This document shows, piece by piece, positions 1 through 4,856 of a stretch of DNA of 5,897 nucleotides (position 1 is the first letter of the stretch; each line of letters begins with the position of its first letter). This DNA is from Acidimicrobiales bacterium. Lineage in GTDB: Bacteria; Actinomycetota; Acidimicrobiia; Acidimicrobiales; Bog-793. The notes below the pieces were generated by a model. It was given only the letters and a program-made list of their open reading frames with translations, was not told the DNA's origin and made no database searches. The DNA lies in assembly GCA_030037405.1 (NCBI GenBank), contig JASHRK010000208.1, forward strand, positions 1 to 5,897. The letters are read 5' to 3'. The translations under genes were made by a program, and so were the position numbers.

Positions 1-557
1 AGCACGCTCGCCCGCAGGCGGTCGAGGCACCGGGCTCGTGTTGGCCCGATGCTCCCGATCGGCATCTCCAGGGCAGCGCTCACCTCGGCATAGCTCGGCC
101 GGGGCTCGGCGACGAGCATCCTCAGGAGGCGCTGGCAGGTAGGGGTGAGCTCGCCAAAGGCTCGGGAGAGGAGTCGGGAGTCCGGACTGCCGCCCACCTC
201 CTCGAGCGGGTCGTCGCCGGCCTGCGTCACCGCCAGCAAAGTCGTCCTCTCGAGCTCGGGGCCGCTCCAGTGCACCGGGATCTCGCGACGGCGCGCTCGG
301 GCCACCCGCAGCGCCTCGCGCCTCGCCGTCGTGGCCAGCCACGCCCCGACCCGGGAGGGCTCGGCCAGGCGGCCCAGGTTCTCCGAGAGGCGCAGCCAGG
401 TTGTCTGGGCGACGTCGGCGGCATCGCACTGCGAAAGGCCATGAGATCGTGCCACTGACCAGACGAGGTCGAGGTAGCGGTCGACGAGCTCGCGCCATGC
501 CCCTTCGTCGCCGTCGCGCGCCGACTCGACCAGGCTCGCTACCACTCCGCCTGTCAC
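1..557 (-). CDS. ECF-type RNA polymerase sigma-70 factor (3' end cut by window edge)
   Basis: This gene encodes an alternative sigma factor that would direct core RNA polymerase to a specific promoter set. I translated the minus strand by hand: 185 complete codons are visible and the frame runs off the left edge without a stop. Sigma region 2 spans about residues 9-91. It includes the DAADVAQTTWLRL segment (45-57), which resembles the core-binding helix, and an Arg-rich end (GAWLATTARREALRVARARR, 71-90) like the -10-recognition part. Region 4 spans about 127-183: an LTPTCQRLLRML helix, then a helix-turn-helix with SYAEVSAALEMPIGSIGPTR (155-174). There is no region 1 or region 3, which fits the ECF class. 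The start is placed at GTG 557 because a -10-like box sits at leaderless distance upstream. GTG 545 is the only other start upstream of region 2, and no ATG is available. No anti-sigma gene is visible, but one could lie beyond the left edge. Family assignment is firm; the subgroup and regulon are unknown. Confidence 0.9.
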   Translation of the reverse strand, partial: MTGGVVASLVESARDGDEGAWRELVDRYLDLVWSVARSHGLSQCDAADVAQTTWLRLSENLGRLAEPSRVGAWLATTARREALRVARARRREIPVHWSGPELERTTLLAVTQAGDDPLEEVGGSPDSRLLSRAFGELTPTCQRLLRMLVAEPRPSYAEVSAALEMPIGSIGPTRARCLDRLRASV

Positions 558-563
558 GTGCCG

Positions 564-569
564 AGTGTA
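564..569 (-). promoter_or_regulatory. candidate -10 box of the sigma-factor gene (leaderless start)
   Basis: The minus strand reads TACACT here, matching the TANNNT form of actinobacterial -10 boxes. It ends 6 nt before GTG 557, so transcription would begin on or next to the start codon. No Shine-Dalgarno is present at a useful distance before the GTG, which supports a leaderless mRNA. A GGAAC motif at 595-599, like an ECF -35 element, lies too far upstream to pair well with this -10. Confidence 0.4.
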
Positions 570-574
570 GACCC

Positions 575-590
575 TTGTATATCTTTGTAT
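575..590. repeat. direct repeat TTGTAT x2 with 10-bp period in the divergent intergenic region
   Basis: TTGTAT occurs at 575-580 and 585-590 on the plus strand, with 4 bp between copies and exactly 10 bp from start to start. Both half-sites therefore lie on the same face of the helix. The block is AT-rich in an otherwise very GC-rich region and lies just upstream of the putative sigma-gene -10 box. This geometry is typical of tandem half-sites for response regulators and similar activators. That function is an inference; chance cannot be excluded for a 6-bp unit. Confidence 0.4.
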
Positions 591-621
591 CAGCGTTCCC
601 GCGCGGCGCTCTGTTTCTTCG

Positions 622-655
622 TGGCCGGGACCTCTCCGGCCAGAATGGAGGAGAG
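622..655 (+). promoter_or_regulatory. 5' UTR with two mutually exclusive hairpins, one covering the Shine-Dalgarno
   Basis: TGGCCGG (622-628) pairs perfectly with CCGGCCA (636-642) around a 7-nt loop. Alternatively CTCTCC (632-637) pairs with GGAGAG (650-655), which overlaps the Shine-Dalgarno of the 37-residue gene. The two helices share 636-637 and so compete. The second would hide the ribosome binding site. The pairing is read directly from sequence; a regulatory role is speculative, and no known riboswitch class was recognised. Confidence 0.3.
647..653 (+). promoter_or_regulatory. strong Shine-Dalgarno GGAGGAG of the 37-residue gene
   Basis: GGAGGAG lies 5 nt before ATG 659. It is a near-ideal match to the 16S rRNA 3' end and is the strongest ribosome binding site in the window. 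It is the main reason for calling this very short reading frame a gene. Confidence 0.65.
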
Positions 656-658
656 CAG

Positions 659-772
659 ATGCGCCGGAGAGCAAGTGGTGCGATCAAGTCGGCCGTAGTT
701 CTCGGAGGCGTCGCAGCAGCCTGGTTCGCCGGCGCCGCCCCGATCTGGCAGTGGTTGGGCGCGCGCCGATAG
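659..772 (+). CDS. 37-residue single-helix membrane peptide, unknown function
   Basis: I do not recognise this small protein. It starts MRRRASGAIK, continues with an uninterrupted hydrophobic stretch from about residue 11 to 32 (AVVLGGVAAAWFAGAAPIWQ within it), and ends in GARR before TAG. The basic N-terminus followed by one hydrophobic helix suggests a single-span membrane peptide or an uncleaved signal anchor. Basic residues at both ends leave the topology uncertain. Support for coding comes from the strong Shine-Dalgarno GGAGGAG 5 nt before the ATG and from the sensible composition. It is divergent from the ECF sigma gene and 58 nt upstream of the DUF5317-like gene, so it may be co-transcribed with the latter. 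It could act as a small regulator or a stress-response peptide, but nothing in the sequence shows that. Confidence 0.6.
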   Translation: MRRRASGAIKSAVVLGGVAAAWFAGAAPIWQWLGARR

Positions 773-777
773 CAGTT

Positions 778-816
778 ACGGGTGTGCGGGACGGTTGGCC
801 CGGCCTGCACACCCGT
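778..816. repeat. perfect 10-bp inverted repeat between the small gene and the DUF5317 gene
   Basis: ACGGGTGTGC (778-787) and GCACACCCGT (807-816) are exact reverse complements separated by 19 nt. Within the loop GGG (788-790) can pair with CCC (799-801). The structure begins 5 nt after the small gene's stop. No T-run follows, so it is either a U-less terminator or attenuator after the peptide gene, or a double-stranded operator. The upstream alternative start TTG 795 of the DUF5317 frame lies inside the loop. Confidence 0.5.
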
Positions 817-830
817 GCGAATCGCTGCCG

Positions 831-1397
831 ATGCTGCTGCTCCCCACTGCCCTCGTCTCCGGCCTTCTCCTCGGACGCGCCTGCGGCGGGCGCATAAGGG
901 CGCTGGCGGCGGCTCGGCTCCGTCTCCTGCCTCTCGCCCTCGTAGCTCTCGCGGCACAGCTCGTGCTCGGAGCCGCCACGTCCTCCACGGCGGTCCCGGG
1001 CTGGCTGAGGAGCACGATCGTGCTCTCTTCGAGCGGTCTTGTCGGATGGTGGCTCATGGCGAACATCCGTCGCCGGCCTCGGGCAGTGCAGTGGGCCCTC
1101 GCCCTCCTCGCCGGCGGGTGGGCCGCCAACACGCTCGTGATCGGTCTCAACGGCGCCATGCCGGTGGCCCGGAGTGCCCTTGGCGCTGCTGGGCTGCGTG
1201 ACGTCGACGTCGCCTCGGGCCATCTTGGCAAGCATCTTGTCGCAGCACCGTCGACGAGACTTGCGGTGCTGTCCGACTGGATCCCGCTCAAGTCCTTCGG
1301 CGCCGTCGTGAGCCCGGGCGATCTCGCCATGCTGCTCGGCGTCGTCCTCCTCGTGGCTGCCTTGATGTTCGAGGCGGGGGAGGTGGCAGCGGCTTAG
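831..1397 (+). CDS. DUF5317-like multi-pass membrane protein
   Basis: This is a 188-residue integral membrane protein with about five hydrophobic helices, at roughly residues 1-17, 30-50, 61-79, 86-108 and 165-181. Motifs that I associate with the DUF5317 family are present. NGAMPVA follows helix 4 (108-114), and a conserved-looking region LSDWIPL (147-153) leads into VVSPGDLAMLLG (159-170) before the last helix. The family is found in Actinobacteria and Firmicutes and has no established biochemical role. Residues 112-146 form the only long polar segment and are probably a loop. ATG 831 is preferred because the hydrophobic helix begins there. TTG 795 would add a polar 12-residue extension and lies in the hairpin loop. 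No good Shine-Dalgarno precedes ATG 831. The gene ends 10 bp before the stop of the convergent citrate synthase. Confidence 0.8.
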   Translation: MLLLPTALVSGLLLGRACGGRIRALAAARLRLLPLALVALAAQLVLGAATSSTAVPGWLRSTIVLSSSGLVGWWLMANIRRRPRAVQWALALLAGGWAANTLVIGLNGAMPVARSALGAAGLRDVDVASGHLGKHLVAAPSTRLAVLSDWIPLKSFGAVVSPGDLAMLLGVVLLVAALMFEAGEVAAA

Positions 1398-1407
1398 CGG
1401 GAGGGGC

Positions 1408-2676
1408 TCAGCGGCTCTCGACGGGCACGTAGTCTCGCCGCGGTTGTCCCGTGTAGAGCTGGCGGGGACGGGCGATCTTCGTGTCCTGGTCCAGCATCTC
1501 GACCCAGTGGGCGAGCCATCCCGCAGTACGGGGGATGGCGAAGAGCACCGGGAACATCTCGAGGGGGAACTCCATCGCCTGGTAGATGAGGCCGGAGTAG
1601 AAGTCGACGTTCGGGTAGAGCTTGCGCGCGATGAAGTAGTCGTCCTCGAGGGCCGTCTCCTCGAGCTTGAGGGCGATGTCGAGGAGAGGGTTCTTCCCGG
1701 TCACTTCGAAGACGTCGTAAGCGACCCGGCGGATGATCTTCGCCCGTGGGTCGTAGTTCTTGTACACGCGGTGCCCGAATCCCTGAAGGCGCCCGTGGCC
1801 CTCCTTCACCGCCTTTATGAAGTCGGGGACGGCCTCGAGGGAACCGATCTCGGAGAGCATCCGGATGACCGTCTCGTTTGCGCCTCCGTGGCGGGGCCCG
1901 TAGAGAGCGGCGGCGGCGGCGGCGCAGGCCGAGTAAGGATCGACGTGAGAGGAGCCGACGACGCGCATCGCCGTAGTCGAGCAGTTCTGCTCGTGTTCGG
2001 CGTGCAGCATGAAAAGGACGTCCACGGCCCGCGCAAGCGCCGGGTTGGCGTCGAAACGGGGCTCCGCCGTCTTCCACATCATCGAGAGGAAGTTCGCCGG
2101 GAAGCTGAGCGAGTTGTCCGGGTAGACGAAGGGCATCCCGACGCTGAAGCGGTGGGCGGCGGCGGCAAGCGTCGGCATCTTGGCGATGAGGCGGATCATC
2201 TGCTTGTAGCGGATCTCCGGATCGAAGATGTGCTTCGCCTCGGGGTAGAAGGTCGACAGGGCCGCGACGGCGGAGACGAGGATCCCCATGGGATGGGCGT
2301 CGTAGTGGAACCCCTCGAGGAAGCGCTTGCGCACGTTCTCGTGGATGAAGGTGTGGTACGTGATCTCGTGGACCCACTCGTCGAACTCGTCGCGGGTGGG
2401 CAGCTCGCCGTGGAGAAGCAGGTAGGCGACCTCGAGATAGGTCGACTGCTCTGCGAGCTGCTCGATCGGGTAGCCCCTGTACTCGAGCTTGCCGGCGTCG
2501 CCGTCGATGTAGCTGACGGAGCTTTCGGCCGCCGCCGTCGTCATGAATGCCGGGTCGTAGAACCACACCCCGGGTAGGAGCTTCTCCCATTCGGTGGCGG
2601 CGACGCCTCCGTCGACGATGGGGATCTCGATCGACTCTCCGGTCCGGTTGTCCGTGATAGTGATGCTCTCCGCCAC
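1408..2676 (-). CDS. gltA: citrate synthase, type I (GltA-like)
   Basis: This enzyme condenses acetyl-CoA with oxaloacetate to give citrate and CoA, the entry step of the cytosolic TCA cycle. The 422-residue length is normal for the bacterial type I family. The catalytic triad is intact by alignment with E. coli GltA: His263 in GPRHGGANE, His302 in GFGHRVYKNYDPRA and Asp358 in YPNVDFYSG. Substrate-binding segments are also present: HAEHEQNCST (225-234), SSHVDPYSAC (242-251) and ARPRQLYTG (402-410). An N-terminal beta-rich region with YIDGDAGKLEYRGYPIEQLA (56-75) is typical of this class. Where E. coli has the cysteine tied to NADH inhibition (MMFSTPCE), this protein has MMWKTAEP, so that inhibitory thiol is absent. 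Translation starts at GTG 2676, supported by GGAGG 7 nt upstream. The gene stands alone, 86 bp downstream of the GNAT gene on the same strand, so readthrough from that operon is possible. Confidence 0.97.
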   Translation of the reverse strand: MAESITITDNRTGESIEIPIVDGGVAATEWEKLLPGVWFYDPAFMTTAAAESSVSYIDGDAGKLEYRGYPIEQLAEQSTYLEVAYLLLHGELPTRDEFDEWVHEITYHTFIHENVRKRFLEGFHYDAHPMGILVSAVAALSTFYPEAKHIFDPEIRYKQMIRLIAKMPTLAAAAHRFSVGMPFVYPDNSLSFPANFLSMMWKTAEPRFDANPALARAVDVLFMLHAEHEQNCSTTAMRVVGSSHVDPYSACAAAAAALYGPRHGGANETVIRMLSEIGSLEAVPDFIKAVKEGHGRLQGFGHRVYKNYDPRAKIIRRVAYDVFEVTGKNPLLDIALKLEETALEDDYFIARKLYPNVDFYSGLIYQAMEFPLEMFPVLFAIPRTAGWLAHWVEMLDQDTKIARPRQLYTGQPRRDYVPVESR

Positions 2677-2683
2677 GGCTCGA

Positions 2684-2688
2684 CCTCC
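2684..2688 (-). promoter_or_regulatory. Shine-Dalgarno of citrate synthase
   Basis: The minus strand carries GGAGG 7 nt before GTG 2676, fixing this GTG as the start of citrate synthase. Confidence 0.75.
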
Positions 2689-2743
2689 AGTCGCTGCGCC
2701 CCGCCGGGCGTTTGCCTACGTGGCTCTCGTGTCTGACACTGCC

Positions 2744-2749
2744 ATCCTA
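2744..2749 (-). promoter_or_regulatory. weak candidate -10 box for citrate synthase
   Basis: The minus strand reads TAGGAT in the 86-bp gap between the GNAT stop and citrate synthase. ATGCGA 18 nt further upstream is only a poor -35 match. A short palindrome, GTGTCAGACAC (2729-2739), lies just downstream of the box and could be an operator. The call rests on consensus resemblance alone. Confidence 0.25.
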
Positions 2750-2762
2750 GGGTTCGACCACG

Positions 2763-3215
2763 TCAGGTCGCATTGCGACGGTAGACGTTCGTCTGCCGTC
2801 GCTCGAAGCCCATCCTCTCATAGAGGTTGTTGGCAGCCTCTCGTTGCGGCCTCGAGGTGAGGTCCACGTAGCGCGCCCCTCTGCGAGAGGCTTCTTCCAG
2901 GGCTGTGCTCACGAGAGCCGAGGCGACACCGGCGCCCCGTGCCCCCTCGTCCACCACGACGTCCTCTATCACGGCACGGATGCCGGTCGGCAGCCGGTAG
3001 GTGACGAGGGTGAGCATCCCGACGACCGAGCCGCCAGCTCCGAGAGCGAGATAGAGAGCGGACGTCGAGTTGTCGACGAGCTCCCTGAGGGCGCTCTCGT
3101 CCGGTGGCTGGGCGCTGGACGAGAGCTGGGGTACGAGGCGGGCGACAGCGGCGACGACATCGTGGGTGACCTCCCTGACCCGCTCTATCGCTATCTCCCC
3201 GGACGGGCCGGTCAT
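2763..3215 (-). CDS. GNAT-family N-acetyltransferase
   Basis: This is a 150-residue acyltransferase predicted to move an acetyl group from acetyl-CoA to an unidentified amine. The GNAT fold is visible in order. A strand with IEDVVVDEGA (83-92) leads into the pyrophosphate-binding motif RGAGVASALV (93-102) and the following helix. RYVDLTSRP (115-123) is the next strand. EAANNLYERMGFERR (126-140) is the usual C-terminal motif, with Asn and Tyr near the active site. ATG 3215 overlaps the Nudix TGA as ATGA, so it is probably translated by reinitiation; only AAGG-type Shine-Dalgarno remnants precede it. It is the last gene of the hemQ operon. The substrate cannot be read from the sequence; small-molecule, antibiotic or protein N-terminal acetylation are all possible. 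Confidence 0.9.
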   Translation of the reverse strand: MTGPSGEIAIERVREVTHDVVAAVARLVPQLSSSAQPPDESALRELVDNSTSALYLALGAGGSVVGMLTLVTYRLPTGIRAVIEDVVVDEGARGAGVASALVSTALEEASRRGARYVDLTSRPQREAANNLYERMGFERRQTNVYRRNAT

Positions 3216-4057
3216 GTCGCCTTGTCATCCTTCGCGCGCCAGACCGGCCGGCGCGGCTGGTCGAAGAGCACCTCTACCGGCTCGTCCCGGATCGCCCGGA
3301 AGGCGTGCTCCTTCCAGAGCCCCGTGCCGGCGAGGGGGGTCGGGAGGTCGTCCTCGGCGAACCAGCCGACCTGGCTGCACTCGAGAGGATGGGCGCTGAG
3401 CTTCCCTCCGGTCGCCCGCAGGTGGAACACGAGCGAGTAGAGGGGGATCTGGGTGATCCCGAGCCGGAGGCCGTCGAGCACCATCACGAGGCGCACAGGC
3501 TCCACCTCGATGCCCGTCTCCTCCAGCACCTCCTTCACGGCGACCTCAGCCGCCGAGTACCCGACGTCCGCCCAACCGGTCGGGTAGAGCCAGACACCGG
3601 AGTCGGCGCGCTTCACGAGCAGGATCTCCCCTTCGTCGTTGCCGACGATCGCTCCTACCGCCACCTTGGGGGTGACGTAGCCTGCAACACCGGTGCCGAC
3701 ATCGGCCAGCCACTCCTGTACCAGCTCGCTCACGACGACCGTCCCGCTCGGCTGGCCTTCGTCTCTCAACTGGCTGGAGGCGGCAGCACGGATCTCACCC
3801 GCCACCTTCAGGACCTCCTCGAAGCGCTCGCGCTCGTAGAGGTTCTCCGTGAACCCGAGGCCGGTGCGAGCGATGGCCGCGAGCGCCTCTCCCCAGCGAA
3901 GGAGGTCCTTCGTGGAGGCCGAGCCGGCTGTGGCGCTAGGGCCGGAGCCCGTGTTGGAGCCTGCGCCCGCCAACTCAGGCTCGACCGTCTTTTCGTCGGG
4001 CGCGTCCGGCACGGAAAGGGACGCTAACTCGAAGTTGCGCCGGGATGGGTCAGGCAC
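3212..4057 (-). CDS. Nudix hydrolase with Nudix_N-type N-terminal domain and an atypical Nudix box
   Basis: This is a 281-residue predicted nucleoside-diphosphate-X hydrolase; relatives are ADP-ribose pyrophosphatase-like. Residues 1-49 are a low-complexity Gly/Ser/Ala-rich tail, probably disordered. Residues 50-94 (KDLLRWGEALAAIARTGLGF, then YERERFEEV) match the Nudix_N domain (hydrolase of X-linked nucleoside diphosphate, N-terminal). The Nudix fold begins near 127 at YVTPKVAVGAIV. The Nudix box occupies 161-183, GWADVGYSAAEVAV followed by KEVLEETGI. Against the consensus GX5EX7REUXEEXGU, the first Glu is Tyr167 and the Arg is Lys175. The metal-binding Glu176, Glu179 and Glu180 are kept, so activity is plausible. 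GTG 4057 overlaps the larE-like stop by 8 bp and lacks a clear Shine-Dalgarno, suggesting coupling. GTG 4012 (residue 16) is an alternative start. The substrate is unknown. Confidence 0.9.
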   Translation of the reverse strand: MPDPSRRNFELASLSVPDAPDEKTVEPELAGAGSNTGSGPSATAGSASTKDLLRWGEALAAIARTGLGFTENLYERERFEEVLKVAGEIRAAASSQLRDEGQPSGTVVVSELVQEWLADVGTGVAGYVTPKVAVGAIVGNDEGEILLVKRADSGVWLYPTGWADVGYSAAEVAVKEVLEETGIEVEPVRLVMVLDGLRLGITQIPLYSLVFHLRATGGKLSAHPLECSQVGWFAEDDLPTPLAGTGLWKEHAFRAIRDEPVEVLFDQPRRPVWRAKDDKAT

Positions 4058-4856
4058 CAGGTGCCGTGTTGAGGTTCCCGGAGCGAAGGCCCTCGAAGTC
4101 GACGGTCACGTAGCTGTAGCCAGCGCCGCGCACGGCCTTCACGACTTCCTCCCGCCGCACGAGCAGCCGTCCCAGATGCGCGATCGGCACCTCGATACGG
4201 GCGAGGGTCCCGTAGTGCCTGACCCGAACGGCCGGGAAACCGAGCCGCCGGAGGGCCGACTCGGCTTGCGCGACCTGATGGAGAACGCCGACCGAGACGG
4301 GCGTGCCGTAGGGGATCCTCGAGGCAAGGCAGGCAGCAGCCGGCTTGTCTGCTGTGCGCAGGCCGAGGAGGCGGGAGACCTCGCGGACGTTCTTCTTGGT
4401 CAGACCGGCGCTCACGAGGGGAAAGACCGCCCCCCTCTCTGCGGCCGCACGCTGGCCCGGCCGGTGGTCGTCGAGGTCGTCGAGGTTCACGCCGAGCGCG
4501 ACCCTCGCTCCGGCCGTCTCGGCGATCGGCTCGAGGGCGTCCATGAGCTCCGTCTTGCAGTGGTAGCAGCGGTCCTTGCCGTTGCGCACGTAGTCGACCC
4601 TCTCCAGCTCGAAGGTCTCGACGGGGCGCCATGAGAGTCCCCACGCCGCCGCCAGCTCCCGGCAGTCGGTGAGCTCGTCGGGATGAAGAGACGGCGACAC
4701 GGCGGTGACGCAGGTCGTACGGCGGTTCCCGAGCACCGAGGTGGCGACGTAGGCAAGAAGTGACGAGTCCGCTCCGCCCGAGAAGCCGACGACGAGTAGG
4801 CCAAGGTCCGAGACGACCTCGCGGAGCCGCTCGGCAGGCTCGGCCGTGACGCTCAT
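4050..4856 (-). CDS. larE: LarE-like ATP-dependent sulfur transferase (PP-loop), three-cysteine type
   Basis: LarE activates a carboxylated pyridinium mononucleotide by adenylation and inserts sulfur to form the nickel-pincer nucleotide cofactor of lactate racemase and related enzymes. The 268-residue protein has an N-terminal PP-loop SGGADSS (26-32) for ATP. RCYHCK (96-101), NLDDLDDHRPGQRAA (124-138) and KPAAACLASRIPYG (171-184) follow, and it ends RSGNLN, all typical of LarE. Cys97, Cys100 and Cys176 are present together. By family knowledge this three-cysteine arrangement binds a [4Fe-4S] cluster that delivers sulfur, unlike the single-cysteine sacrificial type. ATG 4856 overlaps the hemQ stop as ATGA. 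The frame stays open upstream to about 5381, but that stretch is hemQ in another frame. No larB, larC or lactate racemase gene is in the window, so the true acceptor may differ. Family call is strong; the exact substrate is uncertain. Confidence 0.88.
   Translation of the reverse strand: MSVTAEPAERLREVVSDLGLLVVGFSGGADSSLLAYVATSVLGNRRTTCVTAVSPSLHPDELTDCRELAAAWGLSWRPVETFELERVDYVRNGKDRCYHCKTELMDALEPIAETAGARVALGVNLDDLDDHRPGQRAAAERGAVFPLVSAGLTKKNVREVSRLLGLRTADKPAAACLASRIPYGTPVSVGVLHQVAQAESALRRLGFPAVRVRHYGTLARIEVPIAHLGRLLVRREEVVKAVRGAGYSYVTVDFEGLRSGNLNTAPGA

Noticed and set aside
401..658. Upstream extension of the 37-residue gene
   Set aside because: The extension is Arg-rich antisense to the sigma gene; the strong Shine-Dalgarno points to ATG 659.
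645..698. Short frame from ATG 645 overlapping the small gene
   Set aside because: Only 17 codons, without its own ribosome binding site, and it overlaps the Shine-Dalgarno of ATG 659.
795..830. TTG 795 as the DUF5317 start
   Set aside because: It would put a polar 12-residue stretch before the first membrane helix, it lies in a hairpin loop, and no good ribosome binding site precedes it. Kept only as an alternative.
684..1330. Minus-strand frames of about 184 codons opposite the DUF5317 gene
   Set aside because: Composition is Arg/Ala/Pro-rich with no motif, while the plus frame encodes clear membrane helices.
1444..2577. A 377-codon open frame on the plus strand opposite citrate synthase
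   Set aside because: It is the antisense shadow of a well-conserved gene in GC-rich DNA. Its translation is rich in Val, Glu, Arg and Gly with no recognisable domain.
3305..4027. A 240-codon plus-strand frame opposite the Nudix gene
   Set aside because: Low-complexity, charged translation without family motifs. The minus-strand frame has a full Nudix domain.
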